The notes under the pieces are model-generated. The model had not been told where the DNA came from. It searched no databases and was given only the letters and a program-made list of their open reading frames with translations. A program made the position numbers and the translations under genes. From CAYQLK01 sp964426075 (GTDB lineage Bacteria > Patescibacteriota > Microgenomatia > CAYQLK01), in assembly GCA_964426075.1 (NCBI GenBank), contig CAYROP010000009.1:1-32782 (forward strand): 32,782 nucleotides of DNA. The letters run 5' to 3'. Shown in pieces: positions 1 through 8,944 of the stretch (its first letter is position 1; the number at the start of each line of letters is the position of its first letter).

Positions 1-1
1 A

Positions 2-400
2 CCACAAGACGAAAAAGATTTAAGCGAGTACTTCTTAAAAAATGAAAATAGTGATTTTGTTTTCGTTACCCATTTTCCAACAAGTAAAAGACCATTTTAC
101 GCTTATCCTTCCGTAGAAGATCCTGCTGTAACAGATAGCTTTGATTTGATTTATCGGGGAATTGAAGTAACAACTGGTGGTCAAAGAATACATGATTACA
201 ATCAGTTGTTAGAAAAAATGAAAGAAAGAAAACTAGATCCTAAAAACTTTGAATCTTACCTTGAAGCCTTTAAATTCGGTATGCCTCCGCACGGTGGGCT
301 TGCAATCGGACTTGAAAGATTAACTGCAAAATTCTTAAACTTAGACAATGTCAAAAAAGCAACACTCTTCCCTAGAGATCTTAAGAGGCTCACTCCTTAA
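2..400 (+). CDS. aspS: Aspartyl-tRNA synthetase, archaeal-type, C-terminal part (5' truncated)
   Basis: This is the C-terminal end of a class II aminoacyl-tRNA synthetase that charges tRNA with aspartate in the cytoplasm. The reading frame is open from base 2, so the gene begins outside the window. The core reads FPTSKRPFYAYP, then DLIYRGIEVTTGGQRIHDY, and ends with class II motif 3 (GMPPHGGLAIGLERL) and LFPRDLKRLTP. The short form and the TGGQR and PRDxxRLTP blocks are those of the archaeal/nondiscriminating AspRS branch rather than the long bacterial type with a GAD insertion. A nondiscriminating enzyme would also make Asp-tRNA-Asn for GatCAB. That is inference, because the specificity residues lie partly outside the window. 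The next gene overlaps its 3' end by 53 bases. Confidence 0.9.
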   Translation, partial: PQDEKDLSEYFLKNENSDFVFVTHFPTSKRPFYAYPSVEDPAVTDSFDLIYRGIEVTTGGQRIHDYNQLLEKMKERKLDPKNFESYLEAFKFGMPPHGGLAIGLERLTAKFLNLDNVKKATLFPRDLKRLTP

Positions 401-1355
401 AAATTCTCGATTTGTCAGACTACTTAGTAGTAAGACAATAATTGTATTTTGTCTTGGTTTAATTGTAGTAATTTTAGCGAACTCAAAATATCCAAATTTT
501 TATTCAGACGAGCTTTACTTAAATCTTAAACCATTTTCGTCACCAAAAAGCCTTGATTCCAAATTTTTTTCTGAACCAAGTTCATATCCTCAACGAATTT
601 TGAGTGCAAGTTTACCGCCACAAACTTCAGCTAAATCACTATTTGTAGTCGATCCATTATCTAGTGTCGTACTATTCTCAAAAAACAAAGACAGTAAATT
701 GTTACCCGCTTCGACCACAAAACTTATGACTGCTGTTGTAGCTTTAGAAAACTGTAATCCCGAAAAGGTAGTACCTGTTAAAAGATCACGTGTTGACGGA
801 ACTGTAATTGGGTTATCAGAAGGGGAAAATATTACCGTAAAAAACTTATTATTTGCCACACTCATTGCATCAGCTAACGACGCCGCATTTGCATTAGCCG
901 ACAATTGTGCAGAAAATTACAACTCATTTATTTTTAGAATGAATCAAAAAGCTCAGGAACTAAATATGAAAGACACACAATTTTCTAATCCAGCAGGACT
1001 GGATTCTCCAAATCTATATTCAACAGCTGAGGATTTAGCAAAACTTGCAAAAGTAGCATTTATTGAATCTCCTGTCATTGAAGAAATATCAAACACTCGA
1101 ACGCTGGTTATGACCAATAATTTAGCTAACAAAACCTATCCCTTAACTAATCTGAATGAGCTTTTGTTTAGTGTGCCAGGGGTTGTTGCTGGCAAAACAG
1201 GTACTACAGACGGAGCAGGGCAGAACTTAATTACATTAACTAATAGAGAAAACAAAGATCTTATTATCGTCCTACTGGGCTCACAAAACAGATTTGAAGA
1301 GAGTCAAAACATAATCGAGTGGGCGTATCAAAATTTTGAATGGATAAATTATTAA
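348..1355 (+). CDS. D-alanyl-D-alanine carboxypeptidase (PBP5/DacA-like, peptidase S11)
   Basis: This is a low-molecular-weight penicillin-binding protein that trims the terminal D-Ala of peptidoglycan stem peptides outside the cytoplasmic membrane. All three active-site motifs are visible: STTK at about 122-125 (SxxK), SAN at 175-177 and KTG at 283-285. An N-terminal hydrophobic segment (about residues 29-44) acts as signal anchor. At 335 aa it is shorter than enterobacterial PBP5 and appears to lack the C-terminal beta domain and amphipathic anchor. The ATG at 348 lies inside the end of aspS. No later in-frame Met precedes the membrane segment, so this start is favoured, though a non-ATG start is possible. 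It shows that the cell maintains a peptidoglycan wall. Confidence 0.9.
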   Translation: MSKKQHSSLEILRGSLLKNSRFVRLLSSKTIIVFCLGLIVVILANSKYPNFYSDELYLNLKPFSSPKSLDSKFFSEPSSYPQRILSASLPPQTSAKSLFVVDPLSSVVLFSKNKDSKLLPASTTKLMTAVVALENCNPEKVVPVKRSRVDGTVIGLSEGENITVKNLLFATLIASANDAAFALADNCAENYNSFIFRMNQKAQELNMKDTQFSNPAGLDSPNLYSTAEDLAKLAKVAFIESPVIEEISNTRTLVMTNNLANKTYPLTNLNELLFSVPGVVAGKTGTTDGAGQNLITLTNRENKDLIIVLLGSQNRFEESQNIIEWAYQNFEWINY

Positions 1356-1362
1356 CTTTTAT

Positions 1363-2457
1363 TTAGGGTTTTTTTGTAGGTAGAACCTTTTTATTTTGAT
1401 TAACACTACCAGCTTCAAATTGATCATCTTTAATTGCAGGGCTAACCGCAAGGAATCCATCTAAACTATCGAACACAACGACTGGTTGTAAATATTCATC
1501 ATCAAAATCTGACAAGTAATAAGCCAAATATACTCTACGAATAAAAACAGTCCCAGAAACAACTGGTGAAGAAATTATTTTTCCTTCGCCATTTTTTAAT
1601 TTCGCAAATGCCTCTTCGCTACTAATTAGTGGATAGTGAGAGTAAGATTCTGAGTCAACTTGATTGTATTTGTAATTAACTTGGGCGATAGATTCTCTAC
1701 CCGAGTTTCCTGTAACAAGAATTGAAACTAAGCCTGATACCGACGGTTCGACTACAGGGATTTCATTTATATTTTTTCTCCTAAAACTTACTTCAACATA
1801 GTTTGCTTCTGAAAGAGACAAAGCCTCTTTCAGTTGTGTAACTTCAACCTTAATTGGTCGAGTAATTATTTTGCTCTCATCAAAATCTTTTTGAAATAAA
1901 CTATTTTGATTTAACCAACTCTTCGCAATTTTAATAGCCGCCTCATTTCCGGGTGGAGGAACAGAAACATACTCTGGTGAAAAAATCTTTTTGGATTCAA
2001 TGTTAAAATTTTTGCTAACAATATTGTAAGTCAAAACTCTACCGGTAACCTCGTCAATCCATTGATAAACTACCCCCTCAACATTTTGCGGTTCTGACAC
2101 AAACCCCATTTTCTCGGCGGTTGCCCTAGCATTTTCCAAACCTAATATAGCTGGACTCTGTACTACAAACTTGAAAACTTTTTCATTTGGTGGTGTTGCT
2201 CCGAGGTCTCCAGATACGGTCTCAATTTGAAAATTCAGTTTAGTTGGATCGATATTAGTTTGTGATAAAAAATTTATAGGAGTTAGTTTGCCAAACTGGC
2301 TTAATTCAACTGACTTTGGTTTAGCAGGAAAATATTTATTTTTGACTGCAATTACTCCAATCAGTGTAACGATTACTACACCAATAATAATTACCCCAAT
2401 CACACCAAAAACCCCAATTCGCTTTACTGTATTTGCAGTATCAGTTAGGCTAGACAT
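1363..2457 (-). CDS. Single-pass membrane protein of unknown function
   Basis: I do not recognise this 364-aa protein. Residues about 12-37 form one strongly hydrophobic Gly/Ile/Val-rich segment. The rest is a long, probably extracytoplasmic region with mixed beta-like sequence and no Cys, ending in a Lys-rich tail. The topology suggests a membrane-anchored surface or periplasm-facing protein. It converges on the carboxypeptidase gene with 7 bases between stop codons and diverges from gltX across 85 bases. No catalytic motif was found. The Val/Ser/Pro-rich body recalls repeat-like beta domains, but I could not assign one. Confidence 0.75.
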   Translation of the reverse strand: MSSLTDTANTVKRIGVFGVIGVIIIGVVIVTLIGVIAVKNKYFPAKPKSVELSQFGKLTPINFLSQTNIDPTKLNFQIETVSGDLGATPPNEKVFKFVVQSPAILGLENARATAEKMGFVSEPQNVEGVVYQWIDEVTGRVLTYNIVSKNFNIESKKIFSPEYVSVPPPGNEAAIKIAKSWLNQNSLFQKDFDESKIITRPIKVEVTQLKEALSLSEANYVEVSFRRKNINEIPVVEPSVSGLVSILVTGNSGRESIAQVNYKYNQVDSESYSHYPLISSEEAFAKLKNGEGKIISSPVVSGTVFIRRVYLAYYLSDFDDEYLQPVVVFDSLDGFLAVSPAIKDDQFEAGSVNQNKKVLPTKKP

Positions 2458-2542
2458 GATTTGAAATTAGTTGTTACTTGATAAATCTTGTACAATTCGT
2501 AAGCTTTAGATAAAGTATATAACAATTTAACTACTATAAATT

Positions 2543-3853
2543 ATGGAAGTCAGAGTCAGAGTCGCTCCTTCTCCAACAGGCACTCCCCACATTGGTTTTA
2601 GTCGGACAGCGGTTTTTAATTGGTTGTTTGCTAGGGCAAATAAGGGGAAATTTATCCTTCGCATAGAAGACACAGACCAGGCAAGGCTAGTGCCAGGATC
2701 AGAGGAAAAAATAGTCGAAGGTCTTAAGTGGTTGGAAATTGAACCCGATGAAGGACCAATGGTTGGAGGTAAGTATGGGCCATATATACAATCACAACGC
2801 TTAGATATTTATCAAAAATATGCCAATCAATTACTTGATTCTGGTAATGCTTATAAAGAAGAAGGTGCTATTCGTTTTAAAACCAAAACTGAAGGTAAGA
2901 CATCTTGGAATGATTTAGTTCACGGTAAGATTGAATTTGCTAATGATTCTTTCGGCGATTTTGTAATTATCAAATCTGACGGATATCCCACTTATCACTT
3001 TGCCCATGTTATTGATGATCACTTAATGAAAATAAGTCATGTTTTTCGAGGTGATGAATGGATATCTTCAACCCCAAAACACATCCAAATGTTTGAAGCT
3101 TTAGGTTGGGCCAGCGAAATACCTTACTATGTTCATCTTCCATTAATAGTTGGTCCAGACAAAGCTAAACTTAGCAAGCGCCATGGTGCAGAATCAGCAA
3201 TGATTTACAAGGATAATGGATATTTGCCTGAGGCTATTTTTAACTTCCTTGCATTATTAGGTTGGTCTCCAAAAACAGATCAGGAGATATTTACTAGAGA
3301 AGAGCTAGTTGCAAAGTTCGACCTTAAAGGAATAAATCCAACAATGCCAACTTTTAACCTCGACAAACTTAATTGGTATAACGGTCAATACATAAGAGCA
3401 CTTAATGATAAAGATTTAGCAGAAAAAATCATTTCTGGTGGTTTTGTCGACTCAAAGATCAAAAAAGATGAAATTATTAAAGTAATTCCGCTAGTGAAAG
3501 AGCGCTTAGTTACTTTAGCTGATTTTAATAAGTACTCAGGATTTTTCTTTGGTGATTTTTTGCCAAACGTTAAAGACTTAGTTGGTAAAAACGAGACAGG
3601 CCTTGTCAAAAATATTATCAACGATTCAATTTCTATTCTTAACAAAACCGCAGATTTTACTCATACAGAGTTAGAAAACAAATTCAGAGAATATGTTACA
3701 AAGACTGAACAAAAGCCTGGTACTGTGTTTATGATACTTAGGGTTGCAATTACTGGTAGTACTGCAACACCTCCGCTTTTTGAAACAATGGATGTTCTAG
3801 GCAAAGAAGTCTGTATTGGTCGAATAAAAATCAGTTTAGAGAGTATTAAATGA
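2543..3853 (+). CDS. gltX: Glutamyl-tRNA synthetase, short form
   Basis: This class I synthetase attaches Glu to tRNA-Glu and, if nondiscriminating, also to tRNA-Gln for transamidation by GatCAB. The N-terminus VAPSPTGTPHIGF contains the HIGH-type motif at about 16-19, and KLSKR at 209-213 is the KMSKS loop. The Cys-based zinc site of the SWIM region, seen in many GluRS, is absent: residues around 100-112 contain no Cys. At 436 aa it is shorter than the usual 460-490, with the anticodon-binding half reduced. Its stop overlaps the next ATG (ATGA), so translation of the hydrolase-like gene is probably coupled. A tRNA-Gln gene is nearby at 9.3 kb and no GlnRS is seen here. Confidence 0.95.
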   Translation: MEVRVRVAPSPTGTPHIGFSRTAVFNWLFARANKGKFILRIEDTDQARLVPGSEEKIVEGLKWLEIEPDEGPMVGGKYGPYIQSQRLDIYQKYANQLLDSGNAYKEEGAIRFKTKTEGKTSWNDLVHGKIEFANDSFGDFVIIKSDGYPTYHFAHVIDDHLMKISHVFRGDEWISSTPKHIQMFEALGWASEIPYYVHLPLIVGPDKAKLSKRHGAESAMIYKDNGYLPEAIFNFLALLGWSPKTDQEIFTREELVAKFDLKGINPTMPTFNLDKLNWYNGQYIRALNDKDLAEKIISGGFVDSKIKKDEIIKVIPLVKERLVTLADFNKYSGFFFGDFLPNVKDLVGKNETGLVKNIINDSISILNKTADFTHTELENKFREYVTKTEQKPGTVFMILRVAITGSTATPPLFETMDVLGKEVCIGRIKISLESIK

Positions 3854-4638
3854 AACCAGGGCTGTTTATATTAATTCTAATTTTGGCTATTTCAGCATTA
3901 TTGCTCGCAATAGTTCGGGTTAATAATATCTCTGTCTCTCCTGCTGTTAGCATCTCTCTTTCACCAACACCTACCCCAAAACAAAATATTTTTGGCAACG
4001 AAGTAAGTTACATTACTAAAGATAAATCAGTAATTTCTGCAACAGTCTATTCTCCAGTTAATACAATTCCTCCATACAAATCACTTATTCTGGTTCACCA
4101 ATCTGATTCTGATAGATCTGACTGGTCAACATTTATTCCAATACTATTAGATAATGGTTATCGTGTTTTGGCCTTTGATCTTAAAGGTATGGGCAAGTCC
4201 AAGTCCTCAATCAGTCAAGAACCAGCTAATATTTATCTTGATTCCTTAGTTGGTGATTTAGAAGCATCGGTTGAATATGTTAGAAACCTCTCCGACACCG
4301 ACAAAGAACATGTTGGTGTGATTGGTGCCAACATTGGTGCAAATATAGCTTATGTCTACTCAGGGTTAAATCAAAATACCGTATCAGCTACAGTTGCCAT
4401 ATCTGTTTCAAAAACTAACGGTCCATTACAAGGAAAAAACATAAACAACTTTCGTCCTTCAAATATATTCTTTATAACTGACCAAAATGATTTCGCCTCA
4501 TCTCAGGAGTTTTTTAGCAAATCATCTAATCCAAAATCGATTAAAATCTATCCAGAGTCAATCGCTCACGGGGTAGAACTCTTGAAAAATCCCCAGTCAG
4601 TTACCGATATTCTAAGCTGGCTAAAAACATCACTTTAA
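3850..4638 (+). CDS. Membrane-anchored alpha/beta-hydrolase-fold protein with Asn at the nucleophile position
   Basis: The first 23 residues form a signal anchor, followed by a PTPTP linker (about 39-43) and an alpha/beta-hydrolase domain. The domain shows LVHQSDSDRSDW near residues 81-92 (oxyanion region), a nucleophile elbow VIGANIGANIA near 157-167, an acidic loop TDQND near 210-214 and a His in AHG at about 240. In active hydrolases the elbow reads GxSxG. Here the central residue is Asn161, encoded by AAC. Either catalysis is lost or altered, or this is a base error. The gene overlaps gltX by 4 bases and is convergent with dus, with 2 bases between stops. Confidence 0.8.
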   Translation: MKPGLFILILILAISALLLAIVRVNNISVSPAVSISLSPTPTPKQNIFGNEVSYITKDKSVISATVYSPVNTIPPYKSLILVHQSDSDRSDWSTFIPILLDNGYRVLAFDLKGMGKSKSSISQEPANIYLDSLVGDLEASVEYVRNLSDTDKEHVGVIGANIGANIAYVYSGLNQNTVSATVAISVSKTNGPLQGKNINNFRPSNIFFITDQNDFASSQEFFSKSSNPKSIKIYPESIAHGVELLKNPQSVTDILSWLKTSL

Positions 4639-4640
4639 GA

Positions 4641-5681
4641 TTACTTAACTACACTCTCTATTATTTTTCTAACCTCTTTAGAATTCGATGACAACATAAG
4701 CGCCATCCTTTTATCGCTAGCATTGTCAAATCCTTTGCAATACCACGCCAAATGTTTTCTTACCGATAAAAAATTTAATTCAGGCGTCAATTTTTCAAAA
4801 ACTTCGCAGTGTTCAATTGCAATTTTTAATTTTTCATTCAATGCAATTTCTTTGCTTGAAAAAATTTCTGGTTTGCCAAACGCAGCCCGACCAATTAATG
4901 CACCATCTGTTTTATAGTGTGATATTTTTTCAATTGCATCATCAACTGATTTAATATCACCATTTCCAAGTAATGTTGTTGTAGTTTTTTTGACTAGTTT
5001 GGCCGCTTTTGCTATTTCTTCCCAGTTAGCCTCTCCACTATATAATTGTTTAAGTGTTCGGCCGTGTAAAGTGATATTGGCCGGATTCGTAGATAGTAAT
5101 GTTTCGATCCAAGACTCTGTGACTATCTCGTCATAACCAATTCTTGTTTTGACAGACACGGGCAGCAAAATTTTCCTTGTTGAGATATTATTTTTTTCTT
5201 TATATTTTTTTATCCAACTAGTTATTGATATTGGCAGTCCAATTTTTCCAATTTTTATTCCACTTGCAAAATCCTCAGATCCATTTTGTGTTGCAAAAAT
5301 AATTTCTTTTGCAAGGTCTGGAGTTTTTATTAGCCCTGCACCACCACCCTTTTTTGCCACATGAGGATCAGGACATCCCATATTAATATCAATTCCATCG
5401 AATCCAAGTTCTGCTAAAACAAACGCAGTTTTATAAAAATCACTTGGAGTAGAACCAAAGATCTGTCCAACAATTGGCGTAGAACTTTTGTGATATACGA
5501 AAGCACTTAGAAGTTTGTCTGCCCCAGCTGCGATTCCCTCAACAGATGTAAACTCAGTAAACAAAATATCTGGTTTACTGTATTTGTCCGTGATATACCT
5601 AAAAGCTGCATCGGTTACCCCGTCCATTGGAGACAGTCCAATAATTGGTTTATTTAATTTATCCCAAAATCCTCGACTCAT
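4641..5681 (-). CDS. dus: tRNA-dihydrouridine synthase (Dus family)
   Basis: This FMN-dependent TIM-barrel enzyme reduces specific uridines in the tRNA D-loop using NADPH. The order of motifs is typical: LSPMDGVTDAAFR at about 16-28 (FMN phosphate region), DINMGCPDPHVAKKGGGAGL near 98-117 with the catalytic Cys103, VKTRIGYD, TLHGRTLKQLYSG, LLGNGDI and ALIGRAAFGKP. Length (346 aa) fits the family. Which subclass (DusA, B or C) it belongs to cannot be decided by eye. The LxxVxxR-like tail after about residue 285 is the helical recognition domain. It is transcribed alone from a good promoter at 5713-5741. Confidence 0.93.
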   Translation of the reverse strand: MSRGFWDKLNKPIIGLSPMDGVTDAAFRYITDKYSKPDILFTEFTSVEGIAAGADKLLSAFVYHKSSTPIVGQIFGSTPSDFYKTAFVLAELGFDGIDINMGCPDPHVAKKGGGAGLIKTPDLAKEIIFATQNGSEDFASGIKIGKIGLPISITSWIKKYKEKNNISTRKILLPVSVKTRIGYDEIVTESWIETLLSTNPANITLHGRTLKQLYSGEANWEEIAKAAKLVKKTTTTLLGNGDIKSVDDAIEKISHYKTDGALIGRAAFGKPEIFSSKEIALNEKLKIAIEHCEVFEKLTPELNFLSVRKHLAWYCKGFDNASDKRMALMLSSNSKEVRKIIESVVK

Positions 5682-5712
5682 ATTTATTTAGCTTTCAGAA
5701 TTGACGAACCTG

Positions 5713-5741
5713 ATTATACCTAACTTCAATTGGTATATCAA
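5713..5741 (-). promoter_or_regulatory. Promoter for dus
   Basis: On the minus strand TTGATA (-35) is followed after 17 bases by a perfect TATAAT (-10). The implied transcript starts about 25 bases before the dus ATG. This fits a sigma70-type promoter well. Confidence 0.7.
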
Positions 5742-5842
5742 TATTATAGGATATATTATATTTACTAAACAAAGGAACAATAAAATCGTATACTTGAGTA
5801 TTGATAAGTTTTAATTATTAACATTAAATAGTTACTGCCCAA

Positions 5843-7501
5843 ATGGAAAATATTTTTTCACAACTTGCCGTTGCATTAAGTCTTTCATCACTAATCGGTT
5901 TTGTAACGCTTAAATTCAAACTTCCTCTAGTTGTTGCCTATTTGCTTGCTGGTGTGGTTATCTCGGTACTTAGTCTCATTGATCCTGGACACTCACCAGT
6001 TTTTGAAGCGCTCCCAGAGATCGGTATTGCTTTTGTACTTTTTTTGATTGGTATGGAACTTGACCTTAGAGAAATCAAATCTCTTGGTATGCCAATTATA
6101 TTCTCAGCTCTTGGTCAAATATTTGTCAGCACTTTGGCTGGTTTTGTAATTGCAACCGCATTGGGATTTGGTCCTGGCGTTAGTTTGTATCTCGGACTTG
6201 GACTCGCGTTTTCATCAACTGTGGTCGTTGTCAAAATGTTATTAGAAAAAAGAGAATTAGCATCTCTTCATGGCAAATTATCAATTGGAATTCTTCTTAT
6301 TGAAGACCTAGTTGCTATTGTAGTTTTAATGTTTATTTCGGTTGGAGAATCTGCATTAGGTTTAGGACTTCAGCAGAGTTTATCTATTATTACCTTGGTA
6401 CTCAAAGCAATCGGATTATTCATTCTTACTTTCCTGTTATCTAGATTTGTTTTAGAGAGAGTATTCGACGCAGTTGCTAAATCAGTCGAGCTTCTATTCC
6501 TCACGGCAATTACTTGGTGCTTTGTCTTTACAACCTTGGCAGTTGTATCAGGATTTTCGGTCGTAATTGGAGCATTTTTAGCAGGGGTTGCACTTGCTTC
6601 TTCACCTTATCATTTACAAATTCAAGGCAAAATTAAACCTTTAAGGGATTTTTTCCTTACCTTATTTTTTGTTTATCTTGGACTTCAAGCTAATATTCTA
6701 GATGTTTTAGGTTACTGGCCGATAATTATTACATTTACAATTTTTGCTATTGCCGTTAAACCTCTTTTATACATGTTCCTGTTGGGTGCATTTGGATTCC
6801 GTAAACATACTATTTTTCAGACCGGACTTAATCTTTCTCAAGTCTCTGAGTTTTCATTAGTCGTGTTATTGGTCGGTGTCCAAGCAGGACTTGCTTCTCA
6901 AGAGTCATTATCGGTAATGGCGGCTGTGGCAATTTTCTCAATTATTCTTTCTTCAATTTTTATTTCTAATTCCAAGAAGATTTATAATATTTTCAAAGAA
7001 TTTGTTGTAATTTTTGAACATCATTCCAAAATCCATCTTTTCGAAACCCGTCAAATTGAAGAGTTAGATGATCATGTTGTTGTAATTGGAGCTCACCAAG
7101 TTGGCGGACCAGTCGTTAATTATCTACACAGAGAAAAGATTCCTGTAATAGTTTTGGATTTTAATCCCCACATTGTTCAGGCATACCGTGATAGGGGAAT
7201 CAATATTATTTACGGCGACGCCGGTGATCCAGAGATACTAGAAGGTCTTCAGTTGGGTAAATCCAAACTAATTATCTCAACCGCCAATGACTTAACCGAC
7301 AATGAAATGATTATTCTAGAAGCCAAGAAACGAAAGTCTCAAGCCACAATTGTTGTTAGGGCAAGTGATAAAGAACACGCTGCTGTTTTGACTGATCTCG
7401 GGGCTGATTATGTGATTTTACCAGAGCAAGTGTCTGGAGATTTCCTTTTGTCACACCTTAAGTTGCATTGGCCTAAGGTCAAGTTTCCCAAAAACGGCTA
7501 A
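5843..7501 (+). CDS. Kef-type cation:proton antiporter with C-terminal RCK_N (TrkA-N) domain
   Basis: This CPA2-family transporter would exchange monovalent cations (K+ or Na+) for protons across the cytoplasmic membrane. Residues 1 to about 375 contain about 12 hydrophobic segments, with the family patterns FLIGMELDL (67-75), FSSTVVVVKML (123-133) and IEDLVAIVVL (153-162). Residues from about 410 form a Rossmann-type RCK_N domain: VVVIGAHQVGG (His at the middle glycine of GxGxxG), Asp439 at the end of beta-2, and YGDAGDPEIL. This domain usually binds NAD(H) or nucleotides to gate transport. Length 552 aa is normal for Kef-like proteins without the RCK_C part. It stands alone, 35 bases before the next gene. 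Confidence 0.9.
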   Translation: MENIFSQLAVALSLSSLIGFVTLKFKLPLVVAYLLAGVVISVLSLIDPGHSPVFEALPEIGIAFVLFLIGMELDLREIKSLGMPIIFSALGQIFVSTLAGFVIATALGFGPGVSLYLGLGLAFSSTVVVVKMLLEKRELASLHGKLSIGILLIEDLVAIVVLMFISVGESALGLGLQQSLSIITLVLKAIGLFILTFLLSRFVLERVFDAVAKSVELLFLTAITWCFVFTTLAVVSGFSVVIGAFLAGVALASSPYHLQIQGKIKPLRDFFLTLFFVYLGLQANILDVLGYWPIIITFTIFAIAVKPLLYMFLLGAFGFRKHTIFQTGLNLSQVSEFSLVVLLVGVQAGLASQESLSVMAAVAIFSIILSSIFISNSKKIYNIFKEFVVIFEHHSKIHLFETRQIEELDDHVVVIGAHQVGGPVVNYLHREKIPVIVLDFNPHIVQAYRDRGINIIYGDAGDPEILEGLQLGKSKLIISTANDLTDNEMIILEAKKRKSQATIVVRASDKEHAAVLTDLGADYVILPEQVSGDFLLSHLKLHWPKVKFPKNG

Positions 7502-7524
7502 AAACTAAACTTCGCCTTTTCAAA

Positions 7525-7536
7525 TATAATAATGAT
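7525..7536 (+). promoter_or_regulatory. -10 element directly upstream of the 7537 gene (leaderless candidate)
   Basis: A perfect TATAAT at 7525-7530 lies 6 bases before the ATG. Transcription would start at or within a base or two of the start codon. No Shine-Dalgarno sequence is present and the -35 region is poor. Confidence 0.5.
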
Positions 7537-8121
7537 ATGTTGAAAAAAACAATTATTACCTTAATCATTATTTTACTGGTGGTAGCTGGTTTATTTTTTT
7601 TCTTTATCAAACAGGGGTTTATTTTCAAAACCAATACAGAATCTAGCGAAGCATTAGATGTATCGCAACCAACACCAACTCCAACCTCAATTAATGTAGA
7701 TTTCGATGACCAAAGTGTTTTAACAACAAAGGACAGCAAACTCCAGATGATTTATCCGACAGTTTGGCAGGTAGAGGACATTACAACCCAAAACAGTCAA
7801 GATATTATCCAAGCAATTAATTTATCTTCACCAGACGAAGATATTCAAGTAAGTGTTGAAATATCACAACAATATAATCAGTCTATGGATAGTATTCTTG
7901 GTTGTGAAAATAATTCAAGCATAATATGTGAGTCTGTTATTAATAATACCCGTCCCGCGATCATTGAAAAATCTTTAGGAAACAACCCTCAAACCATTAA
8001 CATTCGATCAGTTTTTTCACTAAGAATATTTAGACTCAACTTTACAATTGAAAACAACGCTAACCAGGCTCAGAATATCGAGACAGTGAATAAAATAATT
8101 GCCACAATCAAATTTTTCTAG
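7537..8121 (+). CDS. Membrane-anchored protein with PsbP-like domain (uncharacterised)
   Basis: Residues about 4-28 form a hydrophobic anchor, then a PTPTPTS linker near 46-52, then an extracytoplasmic domain starting with SKLQMIYPTVWQ. A short hydrophobic-Trp motif opening a roughly 130-residue beta-rich domain is the style of PsbP/DUF1795-like domains. The protein at 21475 has the same plan (anchor, PTVSPP linker, LSFSIPSSW), so the two look like distant paralogs. Two Cys lie near residues 128-135 and could form a disulfide. Function is unknown. It converges with the GIY-YIG gene, overlapping by 14 bases. Confidence 0.75.
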   Translation: MLKKTIITLIIILLVVAGLFFFFIKQGFIFKTNTESSEALDVSQPTPTPTSINVDFDDQSVLTTKDSKLQMIYPTVWQVEDITTQNSQDIIQAINLSSPDEDIQVSVEISQQYNQSMDSILGCENNSSIICESVINNTRPAIIEKSLGNNPQTINIRSVFSLRIFRLNFTIENNANQAQNIETVNKIIATIKFF

Positions 8122-8359
8122 CTCCTACTAAAATTTCCTTTTGTTGGCGACTTAATTTTTTAATCACAATCTCTCGCCTTAGTGAATCACTCAAATTTAA
8201 ACACTCTTCTTTATATACAAGTTCAACTGGTCGTCTGATTTTGGTATAGTGCGCACCACTCTTGGAATGATTATGGTTATTTATTCTTTTTTCTAAATTA
8301 TTCGTTCGTCCTGTGTAATATGTGCCGTCTGCACATTTAACTATATATACAAAATACAT
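8108..8359 (-). CDS. GIY-YIG domain endonuclease, UPF0213/YhbQ-like
   Basis: This 83-aa protein consists only of a GIY-YIG nuclease domain. It begins with YFVYIVKCADGTYYTGRT, where VYIV and YYTG are the GIY and YIG equivalents, followed by the conserved Arg of the same helix. Later, LRREIVIKKL carries the metal-binding Glu. Family members are small putative DNA endonucleases linked to DNA repair or structure-specific cleavage. The biological role of YhbQ-like proteins is poorly defined. A Shine-Dalgarno-like AAAGGA precedes the ATG by 7 bases. Confidence 0.88.
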   Translation of the reverse strand: MYFVYIVKCADGTYYTGRTNNLEKRINNHNHSKSGAHYTKIRRPVELVYKEECLNLSDSLRREIVIKKLSRQQKEILVGARKI

Positions 8360-8384
8360 TAAGTAATCCTTTTGCTAACTCCAA

Positions 8385-8876
8385 TTATTTCTTTTTATTA
8401 TCTGTTTCTGTTTGGCGAATGAATTTAATGTATCCCAAAGTCAAAGATACTATCAGACCTACTGAAACAACCAAAAACAAGAACTTAAGATTTTCAGCGC
8501 TAAATCCCCGAACTGTTCCATACAGTAGTGTTAATACTCCTCCTAGTAATATTCCGTCAGCAATTAGTAATATTTTTTTAAACAAAGTTAAGCTTGTTGT
8601 GACCAGAATAACTGCAGCAATCACTGCAATCATCGAGACATTTCTATTGTAGTCTTGAGATTGAGCGCGGTATATCTTTTCTGCTTGATCAAATTCTTCA
8701 GAGGATTTTTTGTAATCAGCGCATTGATCAGATTCTTTCAAATCAATTGAACAATACTTCAACATCGCTGGCATTTCCGGATATTTTGGACCTGAATAAA
8801 ATGCAGAAACTCCAACACCAACAAAAACTGCTAAAAACACACCAATAAAAAGAGTATAAATAATCCGTATAATCAT
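8385..8876 (-). CDS. Small membrane protein with about four membrane segments, unknown function
   Basis: The protein has one N-terminal hydrophobic segment, a polar region with two Cys (CSIDLKESDQCADY) and a helix, then three closely spaced hydrophobic segments near the C-terminus. An upstream in-frame TTG at 8915 would extend it by 13 residues. I prefer the ATG at 8876 because AGGA sits just before it and the hydrophobic segment then begins at once. The Cys-containing loop probably faces outside. Not recognised as a named family. Confidence 0.7.
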   Translation of the reverse strand: MIIRIIYTLFIGVFLAVFVGVGVSAFYSGPKYPEMPAMLKYCSIDLKESDQCADYKKSSEEFDQAEKIYRAQSQDYNRNVSMIAVIAAVILVTTSLTLFKKILLIADGILLGGVLTLLYGTVRGFSAENLKFLFLVVSVGLIVSLTLGYIKFIRQTETDNKKK

Positions 8877-8944
8877 ATTTCCTAAATCAATTATATTCCC
8901 ACTTGTATATTTCAAACGGAATACTGGGCAGCAAAGGCGATTAT

